Below, piece after piece: positions 45,712 to 57,224 of a DNA stretch of 64,000 nucleotides. The notes under the pieces are model-generated. The model worked only from the letters and a program-made list of their open reading frames with translations, had not been told where the DNA came from and made no database searches. How positions within the stretch are numbered: the first letter of the stretch is position 1; each line of letters starts with the position of its first letter. The stretch comes from Linanthus parryae (Eukaryota > Streptophyta > Magnoliopsida > Ericales > Polemoniaceae): assembly GCA_023055425.1 (NCBI GenBank), contig JALGPY010000003.1, forward strand, positions 25,231,001 to 25,295,000. Direction: 5' to 3'. The position numbers were made by a program, and so were the translations under genes.

Positions 45712-45929
45712 GGGGGTTACCTCGACGATGACAGAGACAACGACGTCTGTGCCAAAAATCACTAACATTCGTTAGTAAACTGAACGGAGCTACCCGAATA
45801 CAAAACAACCAGACCCGGTTGAATTGTGACTCGGGCGGTCCATTCAATTTATCAAAAACTCGCTGCAGGCAGGAATCGAACCCGCAATCTCTTTGCCAAA
45901 AGTCTAAGCTTCTTACCACTGGGCTAAAA
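45712..45929 (-). mobile_element. tRNA-derived SINE
   Basis: On the minus strand the element begins TTTTAGCCCAGTGGTAAGAAG (A box at 45908-45925) and has a B box GGTTCGATTCC at 45872-45882, the internal RNA polymerase III promoter. A 7-bp direct repeat ACAGAGA flanks it at 45705-45711 and 45930-45936. At 218 bp it fits a plant SINE. An open frame inside it is incidental. Confidence 0.72.
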
Positions 45930-45936
45930 ACAGAGA

Positions 45937-46361
45937 AGAGTGTCGCGTCTGTTAGAAGGAAACATGGCGGAAGAGTCCATTAAGCAACATATTTTTTTTC
46001 ATGAATAGCCTAAGTTTAATGGATACACTTTTGTAATAAATAATTTTAAACGGGTTAGTTTACAGTAAATAATCTTAGGAATCAATCAAATTTCTTCACT
46101 CTTATACAGAGAAGATATTACTTTCAACACAAGGAACGCCGAGCGATCACGAGTGAGAAGGTGTAGAGTACTAATCAAGAACAAGAACAAAAATTAGTGA
46201 TCAGGTGACCAAGACAATAAGAGTTAAATAACTTATGAATATTTAAAATTAAGTCTACACACATCCGGCATGCCATTTATTCTAGTATTTCTGGAAGATC
46301 GCACACAAACTTTTTTTAGTGGCGAAACACACTCACATTCTTTGATCAAAGCTAAGAAGCT
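45937..46361. other. 3' flank of the P450 gene
   Basis: AT-rich, downstream of the P450 stop on the minus strand. Would contain its 3' untranslated region. No separate gene seen. Confidence 0.5.
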
Positions 46362-49026
46362 TCATTGGGATACCGATCTTGCTTTTGGAATCAAAACAAG
46401 AGGTTCCGTGGGAGTAACCACAAGACCAAATTTCTCATTGTTGCCGAGTTCTTTCAGGTCGCTACCATTCGGAAGAAGCCAATCAAAGCGATGTACCAGC
46501 GATCCAACCAACAAAGGGATTTGCTTAACAGCCAGCGGTAGTCCTGGGCAGCTTCTTCTTCCAGCACCAAACGGCATAAACTCGCTTTGAAGCCCTCGAA
46601 AATCCCTATCATAATCAAGAAATCGCTGGGGTTTGAACTCCAACGGATCTTCCCAAGTCAAAGGATCTCGTGAAATTGCCCGAAAATTCACAATGACTAG
46701 TGAGTCCTTGGGAATAGTATAATTCATGATCTGACATGTCTCTAGTGCACGATGAGGGGTGGTGAGAGGACTTGGATGGTGTAACCTAAGTGTCTCTTTG
46801 ACACAGGCTTGCAAGTAAGGAAGCTGAAGGAAATGATCTTCCTTGAGATCGTTTTGTTCAAGGGCTACTGCAAGTTCTTCACGGAGCTTGTGCATGACTG
46901 CTTCATTTCTCAATAGCTCGATGATAAGCCATTGTGATGTGGCATGGCTAGACGTTATTCCACCAAATAGTAGCTCCTGTGAATTGTGAAGTGAAAAAGT
47001 AAAACTTAAAGACGTACACTTATTTTGAGACTTTTTAACATGGAAGTGGAACATTTAAAAGGAAAATAAAGAACAATTATTTTTGAACACTTATTAAAAG
47101 AAGAGGGTCTTAATTACATGACGCATATCTCATTATAACGAAGCTAACACATTGCAACCTCCACTACTGTAATAGGCTTATTGCATATCCCATTTGTAAG
47201 AAAATCTGCTTGTTGAAATTGGTAAAATATTCCATCCAAACACCATACTAATACCATGTTTTAAGAAGGCCAAATGTGTCATTACGAATCTTCATTTGAG
47301 AATTTAGATGTTACTTTCAAGAGAACACCCGACGACGAACACCGCAACAGCCTCCCCTCCCGTCTCCATTTCTCTCGTTTCATGGTAAAATTAAAACGAT
47401 CAACCAATTAAATTGTCACGTGCTACCACATCACTCATACCCCCGTGGTACTGAATATCTTCTCCCTCTGTAACTTCTCTCACTCTCCCTATCCCTCTTG
47501 TTGCTTTTGTCCCAAATTCGAATCCCCATCAGCAAAGAATACATCACACAAAAGTTTGCGATTTTTCCCAAATTTTAACATCCCAGATAAGAAAATAGAT
47601 AACTTTACAAGTGAAGGAAATGGTACTGTGGCTTCATCAAGAAAAGAAGGGTGTTGCGATTTTGTCGAGGAAATCATAATTTGTTTTCATCTCGTCTGAT
47701 TTGCGTATTCGGTGTTCTGTATTTGTTCCGTCTCCGTCACCGAGGTTTTCGCTAATTTCTTTAGCTCCTTTGCATATTCTTGTTCTGTGCTAAGTTCTCA
47801 ATATTTTTCTGTATTCACTTTTTGATTGACTTGGAACTTGATTATTATGAACTCTTTCTCTCATTGATTTTCAAGAATTCATCTTTCAGTTTGGGACTTT
47901 ATGTTCTATTTGACCCAAAATCTATTTAATTGGGCATTCTAAAAGAATCTATTCAATGGGAGGAGGGTATGTATTAAGTAGTATTAGGTCCCTGGGTCGA
48001 TTTCAGTTGGACGACATATAATGAAAAAAAATTATATTCTTCAGTACTTGACTGCAACGTACGCAAGGAATTCTAACAGAATACATTTTTATTTTTGTTG
48101 TTTTTTGCAGAGACAAAGAGAAGAGAGCTAACCGTAAAGAGGATGTAGATCTTCTCATCGCTAAACGAGTTCTGAATCAACACGTCTAGAAAATCTCCTC
48201 TAGAAGATTCATCGCTTTGTCTCGGGTAATCTCTTCTCTCTTGAACAGCACCTTCCCATAGATATTTCATTTTCATGCTTAGTTTTTTGGCATTGGCGTT
48301 GGTCCATGTATCCAATCCACCTAACATGGTGTGTATGTCCCCTAAGCCTGGCACGGACATTGGCTTCACCGTATCTTGAACGTACTGGTTCATTTTACCA
48401 TTCTCGGTCTCATCTTTAACATCAACAAGGTCTCGCGATATCAGAAGATTACTAACCATGTTGATGATAGTCGCCAGCAATAGGTTCTCCATCGACACCA
48501 CCTGGTTAACTTTCCCGCCCAAATATTTCAACGTCTGGTGTACCTTTTCCTCCCTCATCTTTGCCTGTAACCCAATAGCTTTCACGGAGAAAAGTTGAGT
48601 ATGGCAAATGCTACGAAGAAAGGTCCATGAGCTTTTCTCTACTCCAAACACTATACTTGACTCCGCCATTTGTGGTACTTTTGCGACCACCGCAGGGAGG
48701 TATTTCCCCAGTAGTAACCGATCGTGAGTCTTGAGGATTTGTGAAGCAGCAGCTGCAGATGAAGCGACGACTATCAAGTTTTGGCCAAGACGAAGAGACA
48801 TGAGTTCACCATGTTTACGAGCTAGGTTCGCGAACCAAATATGGTATTCTTGGCCAAATGGGAATATGTCGCACACCAGACCCCATGTCGATGGGCCTGG
48901 CGGAAGTTGAGAGTTCTTTGAATTTGTTTTATTTGAAACAAGAAGAAAGAAGAATAAGAAGAAGCATGGAATAATCAGCAAAAGAAGAGGAAAGAAGAAC
49001 ATGGTTAAAGTGTCTTCTCTTAACAA
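46362..49026 (-). CDS. Cytochrome P450, CYP76-like, two exons
   Basis: Exon 1 is 48133-49026 and exon 2 is 46362-46976, joined in phase 0 across a GT-AG intron (46977-48132); 502 residues. Residues 9-31 form the membrane anchor, then LPPGP (41-45). E359-T-L-R362 is the K-helix ExxR, FKPQRF is 412-417, and FMPFGAGRRSCPG (431-443) holds the heme Cys441. The spelling is closest to CYP76 enzymes, ER mono-oxygenases of terpenoid metabolism; the substrate cannot be read. The I helix has GGITSS (303-308), lacking the acid-Thr pair of AGxDT(T/S). A TATA box at 49055-49062 lies only about 29 bp before the first ATG, so Met9 at 49002 is the more likely start (494 residues). No stop or frameshift is present. 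A broken relative is at 42276-42545. Confidence 0.9.
46977..48132 (-). other. Intron of the P450 gene
   Basis: GTTAGC donor at 48132 and ACAG acceptor at 46977-46980 on the minus strand. Inside it, 47330-47860 reads on the plus strand like a promoter and leader: CACGTG at 47417-47422, then pyrimidine-rich sequence and a short frame (47445-47699) without recognisable domain. Confidence 0.8.
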
Positions 49027-49054
49027 TGGCTTTGGAGATTGTTGTTTCTTATCC

Positions 49055-49062
49055 TTATATAG
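49055..49062 (-). promoter_or_regulatory. TATA box of the P450 gene
   Basis: CTATATAA on the minus strand, about 29 bp before the first ATG and 53 bp before the second. Spacing favours the second ATG. Confidence 0.6.
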
Positions 49063-49605
49063 AAATATTTATTATTCAACAATTTATTTATTTTTTGAGA
49101 GAAACAACAATTTCTTTTTTTAGTAAAAGGAATAATAACTAAAACGAAAGAGTTGGAAAAAAAAAAGTCTCCAAATGACGATAAGAAATCTCTTATTCTG
49201 TTTCATGATTTGAAATTGATCGATGGTATAAAATATTTCCAGTGATTCAAAAAACCCGGCCCGTTATTTTGAGTATATTTTCTTTTTTCTGAGAAATTAT
49301 TTTGAGTATGACTGTATGAGTGTATTAGTCACAACTGATTTCCCTTTCCCATGAACAACTTGATTCTCGGTCGTCAATTCAGACTTCTCCACGCCATGTG
49401 TGTTTTGTGCTGATCGAGACAAGCATGGGCATTCATGATCCGTGAAGCATGGATATTTATGAAGAATCGATATTTTAATTCATGAAATCCAGATCTAGTC
49501 CCCAACTCGTTGGCCAGAGATAAAATTCAGACAGCTCTTAACATCACACCATCATTAAATTTTTTATCTGTTTGTGATGCGACTCATCCATAGTGTAAGT
49601 GAATC
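49063..49605. promoter_or_regulatory. P450 upstream region
   Basis: AT-rich sequence between the TATA box and the solo LTR. No binding site is called with confidence; presumed proximal promoter. Confidence 0.4.
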
Positions 49606-51272
49606 TGGTGTTTTCATCACCATATGACAGTTCGTTACAAATATGGGTGTCAATTGATGATTTGTACCAGTATGATTCTTCTCTTTCTCTCCATTTTTAT
49701 TTTTACCACTATTCACCGGTTCAAAAATTTTAATAGCAAAATAATGAATTTTTTTGATAATTTTTTCATGATGTTGTATAGTAAAAGTTGATCTAAACAA
49801 GGTGAAAAAGTTTGATAATTCAATTCTTTTGAATGAATGGATACATGAACTCAGGGAGAGTTTATATTTTGAAGATGATGAAAGACAGAAATATTAAGAG
49901 ACTTTGTCAAAGCTCCAAAGCTTTGAAGCTGCATTACTATGCTGACAGTTTTTGTGTTGCAGGCTTGGGAGTGAAGTGGACTTTTGTTTATAAGTCTTAT
50001 AGCGTCTCTTTCAAATATTCTTAACTACTATATTGTGTTTTTTAATGTCAAGCAGATCTCTTAGATTGATTGTGCAAATGATCGGAGATAGCAAGACCAA
50101 GGCCTTGAGGACATCCAAAGCTCCAGGTTGCCCTTAAGCCTCAGGGTGTTTCAACTATTTATGTGATGGGTTATTGATTTGTTATGAGTCATACTCTCAC
50201 TTTGATTTTTGCTATGATCAAATATACAGGTTATACTTGCATAAATATTAGATCTGTAAATAGATTATAGCTGAGATTAAAATGTAAACTGATCTGTCAA
50301 ACTGATCAGCATATATGTGCTAGATTATCTGGATTGGTTGTGTTGTTGTGATTTATTTGTGCTGAGTTGACCGTCGTTCAAACCCTCCAAACAAATCAAA
50401 TCAGCTATTCAAATATAGCTGTTGAAAAAAGCATCTCAAGGGATGAGGATTTGTAGGAATTCGGTTCCTAAAATCTCTCAAACAGTTGCAACAGTCTGTT
50501 ATATATTTGAGTTTGAATTTCAAATAGAAGACAGAGCTTATCAAGTAAAAAAGAAAAGAGGTTCATTCGTGGGAAATACACAGTCAAACAATCTTCACTC
50601 AATCAAGGATTCAACACTACTGAAGAAGATCAATCATCCATATTCTGAAAAACACTTCTGAGCATTCATTGCTTATCTGTTTCTTTGTTCTTCATAGTGC
50701 TTTCATTGTATTATTCATTTATATTTTTTAACCTCATCAACTTTAGTAAGTTAGTTGTTCAAGTGAACAACAAGAGGTTCTTATTGTTTCTGATATTGTA
50801 GCTGGAACTAGATAGGTTGGGAACCACAAGTTGTATAGGTGTACGGTAGTTCACTTAGGCTTGAGATCTAGGGATAAGTTTGTGATTAATAAGAAGTGGT
50901 ATGAAATCCTGGAGGGATCAAGGCCCTCAGGCAGAGAGTATGTCCAATTGTGACTGAACTCTGTAAAAGCTCCTTGTGCTCATTGCTTTACTTTACAGTT
51001 CTTTAAGTTGGCATACTAATTTTCGCAAAACAGGAAGCTCCAAGCTTTGGAGAATTTCCAGTCTCAAAGCTTTGAAACTCCACACAGTTTCATTTTGCTC
51101 TAAACTTCATCAAACATTTTCATAGTCTTGAGATTCCTTCTAAACTTTGCTTTTAAGTTTCAAAAGGTCATTGTTAGCAAAAGTTTACATACTCTATTCA
51201 ACCCCCCCCCCCCCCCCACCCCCCTCTCTAGAGTATCTAGATCCTGTATTTACCTACATTACACAACTTTCA
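49606..51272 (+). mobile_element. Solo LTR of a SIRE-type copia
   Basis: The 3' part follows the LTR of 8775-19542: GATTTGTAGGAATT, TTGTTCAAGTGAACAACAAGAGG, AACCACAAGTTGTATAGGTGTA, TATTCAACCC with a 16-C tract (51202-51217) and ACACAACTTTCA at the end. GAATC follows at 51273-51277 and also lies at 49601-49605 before TGGTG, giving TG...CA ends and a 5-bp duplication. The left boundary depends on that match, since early sequence is diverged. Motifs of CAAAGCTTTG type occur at 49915-49926 and 51064-51075, and CCAAGGCCTTGA at 50097-50108. No internal element sequence is attached. Confidence 0.68.
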
Positions 51273-51379
51273 GAATCATCAAAAAATCACATAGTCTTAC
51301 GATCCAGATCACCCTGCCAAAGTGACATTGACACAAGTCAAAAGGGAACAAAGAGAAAAATCAGAGTGGTAGACATTAA

Positions 51380-52102
51380 GGCCTCGTTTGGGTAGAGGAT
51401 AACGAGCATAAGATAACTTATACCCTCTCTCTTTCTATCAAGTGTTTGGGTACTGAATAAGAGAGGGGATAAGTTATGTTGCCTTATCCTGATGGAGCTT
51501 TTAATGAACAAATTTTATACCTCCAACATGGAGGTATAAGGTCGGATAAGAAAATATAGCATATTACCAAGCTAGTAGTATAGTTGAGATAAATATAAAG
51601 ACATTTTGCCGTGTTTGCTAAAATTTCGTTCGTTTAATTTAACTTATGTATTGTAGGTTATGTAACACCATGCCAATATGCCAAAGTACTACTAATTTAT
51701 ACTCCATACTTTGCTATGGCCATGTTTTATCCATGAATATTTGTTATGTTTGCATGTTACTACAAATTTATTTTGCGTATTAATATACATTTTGTATACA
51801 TTTTGACAAAGTCATTATTGTGTAGAAAAAAAGAGTATTAAAATATAAACATAAATACTAATATGTACACATCTTCCTCGTCAATTTGAAATATACAATC
51901 TTTTATACAAATTAACAGAACTGAGGGTATTACAGTCATTTGGAAACATGTCCTGCTTCATATCCTGCATCATATCCGACATCACCCAAACACGGACAAC
52001 CAGCATATCTTATCAGGGCTTATCAGAAAACATTCATATCCTTGCTCATATCCCAGCATAAGCCTTATCTCTACATAGCATATCCTCTACCCAAACGAGG
52101 CC
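51380..52102. mobile_element. PIF/Harbinger (Tourist-like) MITE
   Basis: Ends GGCCTCGTTTGGGTAGAGGA are exact inverted repeats over 22 bp and flanked by TAA at 51377-51379 and 52103-52105. 723 bp, no transposase frame. The TAA duplication and GGCC ends fit PIF/Harbinger. Confidence 0.9.
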
Positions 52103-52105
52103 TAA

Positions 52106-53171
52106 GGGTATGAGTGCTTATTTACAAAAATCCAAGGATTATTTTTGTAAATTACCATACTTATCATGCACGACATGTTATTTTGTACAGCTCTGTTTAG
52201 GTCAACTATACTGCTTCAGAATAAAAAAATAAAATAAAATCCTGATAATATTTTCTCAAAATAGAAAACACTGAAAATCAAGATAATATTGATTCAATAG
52301 TTCCCTGTTAATAAAGCCAGTTTATAATATATAAAAATGGACATGCAAGATGCACAAAGCATTTTATAAAGTACCCTACTGTATGCGCTGACCCGGATCT
52401 AGTGCTCCGGATCTGAGACCCTTCAAGGTACTTCATATTCATATTCTATTATATATGAGGAATCACCTGAAAGATGCACAAATCATTTTATTATTCTTCA
52501 ACATTTCTCTCTAACCAATTACTCTTTGATGCTACTTTCCTTACGACGGGGACAATGATATAAGAAAAAAATTGTTAGTATGGATTAAGTCTTCCCTTGT
52601 CTGTGATTGGTACAACAGACGTATTGAGAACAACAACCAATGAAACGAAAAAAAATGAAACAACATCGAGACACAGAGATCTAGTGTGGTTCACTAAAGA
52701 TCATGTTAGTTACTTCCACTGACTGAAAATCAGAATTTATTGTCAGATGGGAGAAACATGAATTACACAAGAATACACCACACTCAGTGTACACTTACGC
52801 AAACGGTGCATAATCATGCACACTGGCTTAGCCACGACCCTAGACTCTTATATAGACTTAGGATACTCTAAACTTGCTGCCCAAGCAACCCTAAGCCTCC
52901 CTAAGAGAAGAAAGAAACAACCCAAAAATCGCCAAACCAGATCCTGCTCGTGGGAGCACAAGTTGTGCTCTTGGGAGCACTATTGCTGCTCCTGCCAGCA
53001 CAATCTAGCTCGTGCGAGCACTGGAACATTCCAAACTGCTGCAGCTTCGTTTCCTTGCCTTCCTTGCTTTATTGCTTTGCCCGAACTCACTAGCACACAA
53101 ACATTCATTGGAAACTAACGATTGATTGAGGTCTATTTCAACACAAACATGGACAAAATGCTCTTCATCCA
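52106..53171. other. Unassigned, possible LTR remnant
   Basis: AAGATGCACAAA(G/T)CATTTTAT occurs twice (about 52348 and 52473). TTATATAGACTTAGG near 52849 is TATA-like, and the segment 52640-52760 resembles the end of a copia LTR. An array of small palindromes lies at 52946-53021. No gene seen. Confidence 0.4.
52946..53021. repeat. Four spaced GCTC...GAGCAC palindromic units
   Basis: Units at 52946-52959, 52967-52980, 52988-53001 and 53008-53021 read GCTCGTGGGAGCAC, GCTCTTGGGAGCAC, GCTCCTGCCAGCAC and GCTCGTGCGAGCAC. They repeat every 20-21 bp. Confidence 0.85.
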
Positions 53172-53520
53172 TGTTAGGTGTTGTCAAATGAAGTTTTAGT
53201 GAATGACCAATAGCACTTGCTATAGAATGAAATAATGTTTTAGATAATAATGTGGCTGGATGGGTGGATTTCTGTCTTTTACAGTTTCTATGGGGTACTA
53301 TTGCAAATTACACTTTTATGGATGAGGTTGACAGCTGTCAACTCTTGATTGGTTTAGATATTTTTAGTTTGTTAAAAACGTTTTAGATCAGACTTTAGCT
53401 GATCATTATTGTATTCACATTTTGTGAGTTTTTCCCTCCATGAGGTTGAATCTGAGAAATGAAGAAATCTTCTTCTTCAATCTGTGATTTCTTTGTGTGT
53501 TCTTGTTTTGATGATTTCTG
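53172..53520 (+). repeat. Probable 5' LTR of copia C
   Basis: Starts TGTTAGGTGTTG; end is set only by the primer site at 53524. A clear CA end is missing and the partner LTR lies outside the window. Confidence 0.45.
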
Positions 53521-53523
53521 ATA

Positions 53524-53535
53524 TGGTATCAGAGC
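53524..53535 (+). other. Primer-binding site of copia C
   Basis: TGGTATCAGAGC, Met-tRNA type, 80 bp before the gag ATG. Confidence 0.85.
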
Positions 53536-53603
53536 AATAGCTTTCGGCGATCTCTGGTATTTGATTCGTTGTTCCCAATTTATCGATCTCTAGGGTTTCA
53601 AAT

Positions 53604-55734
53604 ATGTCGACCGACAATTCTCGCACTCCGGCGACTTCTGATGTTTCTTCGATGGCGATTGACTCGTCTTCTCCATATTATCTCACGAATGCAGACAATG
53701 CAGGTATCAATTTGGTTTCTCAGTTGTTAACTAGCGATAATTTCAATACATGGTTTCGATCCATGAGTTTAGCCCTAGAATCGAAGAAAAAGCTCGATTT
53801 TGTTTCTGGTTTGTTGCCTTCTCCTTCTCCGACTGATTCTATTTTTTTGATATGGCGTCGTTGTGATTCTATGGTGATATCATGGATTTTGAATTCTGTT
53901 TCTAAGGAAATTACATCTAGTATTGTATATTCTGCATCTTCTCATGATATGTGGAAGGATCTGTTAGAACGCTTTTCTCAGAAAAATAGAACTCGTATTT
54001 TTCAACTACGCAAGGCTTTAGCTAATCTCAAGCAAGATGCCATGACTGTGACACAATACTTCACCAAATTTAGATCTTTTTGGGATGAAATGAGCAATCA
54101 TAGAGTACTTGATGTCTGTTCTTGTGGGGAATGTGTTGCCTGCCATTGTCATGTGTTATCTAAACTTCAGCTTCAGCAACAAGAAGATTTGGTTATGCAA
54201 TTTCTTATGGGGCTTAATGATGGTTATACAGCTGTTGGAGAACAAATTTTACTCACTGGACATCTCCCTTCTATGAATAAAGTGTTTTCTCAAGTTTTGC
54301 AACAAGAGAAACAAAGAGAAATCAGTTCTGGTTCCTTATCTCCTCAAATGGCTATGAATTCTTATGTGGACACTTCTCATGATTATGAATCTCATGCCAA
54401 CATTGCTTCTGGGAGATTTGGTAATAGGCGTAAACCTGTTTGTTATCATTGTGGTGGCACTGGCCACATTAAAGAAAAATGTTGGAAGCTGGTTGGCTAT
54501 CCACCAGGGTTCAAAGGCAAGAATGGAGGTACAGGAGGTACAAGCTTTAATAAGCAGTCCAATACTGGCTCTTATATCTCACAAGCACATCAAACCACCT
54601 CTTCTACCCAGCCCTCTTCTTCTTCAAATCACCTCACTAATACTCAATGTGAGCAAGTTTTACAATACATTAATAACCAGAAAATGAGGCCTGCTTCACC
54701 TCATTCTTCTTCTTCTTCTTCTGCTATTCCTGGTAGCTCATCACTTGACAATCCTCTTGATCATTACTCCTTTTCAAAAGGCACAGGATCTCAGTACTCT
54801 TTCATGGCAAGTGTACTCAATTCTTTCTCTTTCCATTCAGGAAGCACTGTTAACAATTTCTTGTCTCATTCATGGATTATTGACAGTGGGGCCACTGATC
54901 ACATGTGTCATGATTTGTCATTTTTTGTCTCTTACACTCCTGCAGTTAACACTTTTGTTCATTTACCTAATGGCAAATGTGTTACTGTGACTCATATTGG
55001 TGTGGTTCAGTTATCTCCTTCTTTGATATTGGATAAAGTGCTACATATTCCTACTTTTCAATTCAATTTGCTTTCCATGTCACAATTAAGTCAATCTCAT
55101 GATTGTGAGTTTATATGTGAGGCATCAGGTTGTACCATCAAACACAAGAATTCTTCTACAATTCTGGGTTATGGTTCTAAAAAGGATGGTCTCTACCTCT
55201 TTTCTCCACCTTCAATTTCTTTAGCTACATCTTCTGCATCACAAGACCTTTTCTCTCTTTGGCATCACAGATTTGGACATCCCTCTGATGATAAACTTAA
55301 TTTTTTGCTCAATCAACTTGGTCATGGTCATATTTCAAATACTCTTTGTGATGTTTGTCCTCAAGCTAAACAAAGAAAACTGTCTTTTCCTTCTTCTGGA
55401 CATATATCAAATTCCCTTTTTCAGCTTATTCATGTGGACACTTGGGGACCATATAAAACTCCTACTTATGATGATCATAAGTATTTTCTTACTATTGTAG
55501 AAGACCACTCTAGAATGACATGGGTCTTTCTCATGATCAATAAATCAGATGCCACTCAGGTCTTGCAGAATTTTTGTAAAATGGTGGTTACTCAATTTAA
55601 GACACATGTCTTGACAATAAGAAGTGATCAATCACCTGAACTCAAGCTGAAAGAGTATCTAGCTGCACATGGAATTGTGCATCAATACAGTTGCATTGAA
55701 ACCCCAGAACAGAACTCTGTTGTGGAGAGAAAAT
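53604..55734 (+). CDS. Copia C gag-protease-integrase, cut by element D
   Basis: An uninterrupted frame of about 710 element codons. The gag starts MSTDNSRTPATSD, then YYLTNADNAGINLVSQLLTSDNFNTW, the copia gag-3 type N-terminus, and LEKF-like helical core to QVLQQEKQ. Zinc knuckle CYHCGGTGHIKEKC is complete. Protease site is IIDSGATDHMC. Integrase has WHHRFGHPSDDKL, then VDTWGPYK (Asp), IRSDQSPEL (Asp) and QNSVVERK (Glu). Element D starts at 55735, two residues after that Glu, and the frame reads 14 foreign codons before its stop. Reverse transcriptase is beyond the window's right edge or lost. Intactness suggests C was young when hit. Confidence 0.9.
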
Positions 55735-57210
55735 TGTTGGGTTTTGATTCATTGATGCGCAACGGAAACAATAATTAACCATGCAAAACCCTTCAAGGAT
55801 CACAAGTCAAGAGACATAACGATGGTAAAGGAAGAAATCAATAACACACCTTAGGGTTCTCCTTTGATGACTTCAAACGCGAATTGTGTCACGTTCTCTA
55901 TGGTTGATCCACGCCTAGAGTTGATTTCTAGATCTCCCACTCCTTGGTGCTAGCCCGGAAAGAGGAAGAGGAAGAAGAATCACGCAAAACGAGACGAACC
56001 AAAGGAGGTTTCGGCCTCCTTTGGGGCCGACGGGGACAGGCGGGCTAGGGGGCGGCGGCTCCTCTAGCTTGTTGCTCTCTCTCCTTTTGTTCTCTCCCAC
56101 TCTTGTTATGTTCAATTATGAGCATAAGTTGTGGGAAGGAAGGAAGGAAGGAAGGAAGGAAGGAAGGAAGGAAGGAAGGAAGGAAGGAAGGAAGGAAGTC
56201 CTTTATATAGTCCAACAACTCCTTGCCAACTACCTAAAGGACTTATTCTAGTCCTACTAGAATTCAATTTAGTCCCTTCCTTGCAAATTAGTCCCTACTA
56301 AGTTTGCAAGGTTTTGCAAAGTGATCCTTCTAATTAATTAATCCAATTAATTTATTCCCAAATCTAGTTGAACTCTATATAGCGTGTGACCCCATAGGTT
56401 CTATCTAGTTGGTAGCAACTATTTGCTAATATGGAGCGGTTTCTAGCAAAACATCTATTCTAGCCAACTAATAGAATAGTCATCTTTGAGAACCTTTGTA
56501 CAAGTAATTGTCTCGTCCCTTTGTCTCTATATCCGGATTGGACACGAGACATACAAGTCACACTCGTATATCCAATCCATAGTTTCTCGATCCATGGGAA
56601 TAGCTAGCCTTATTCGTGCAAATAACATCAATATCCCATATTGATTTATTTGAGTCTGGCCAGACATTCCATAAGCACTATCCCTAGAGTGGCCTAGGAT
56701 ATTTGCTCCCGTTATGTGGGAGGGACAAATTCTATCTATGTCCACTACGATCTCTAAGCTTGCTTCTTATTGTATCCATTACACGCCTTTATAACTACCC
56801 AGTTACGGTGTAGCGTTTAACGCTACCAAAATCACAATAATCCACAACTAGAATATCTAGTGACCTAAAGTCTAAGGATGACAATACCATTGCACCGCGA
56901 GAAGTGCTTGTGACACAACTTAACGTGTATGTAGCCTTCTCGGAGATGGGTCAATCCAGTGCGACATTACCCCTAATGCACACCTATGTGTTGGATCATG
57001 ATATCTCCATATCAATCCAACCCCATACTAGTCTATAGATGATTGTCCCATTAATCATTATACTGGACTAGGGATATTTAAGATAAACAACACAATTGTA
57101 AATCTAAGGACTTCATTATATTAAATATCCAATAAATAATAAATGAATTTCTAGCCACAAATAAATTCATACTATTGGAATAGATTGCCTCTAGGGCATC
57201 TATTCCAACA
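55735..57210 (-). repeat. 3' LTR of copia D
   Basis: 1,476 bp, TGTTGGGTTTTG to TATTCCAACA on the plus strand. Includes a GGAA microsatellite of 66 bp at 56133-56198. Confidence 0.93.
56133..56198. repeat. (GGAA)n microsatellite in the 3' LTR of D
   Basis: 66 bp; the same place in the other LTR (63259-63276) has 18 bp. Confidence 0.97.
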
Positions 57211-57224
57211 GTCTCCCACTTGCA

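Noticed and set aside
45692..45919. Open frame on the minus strand
   Set aside because: It lies inside the SINE and overlaps its A and B boxes; no protein motif.
45872..45925. tRNA gene
   Set aside because: A and B boxes are present, but the anticodon arm and acceptor stem do not pair well, and a target repeat and SINE body surround it.
52946..53021. CRISPR-like array
   Set aside because: Units are 14 bp and spacers 6-7 bp; eukaryotic repeat context.
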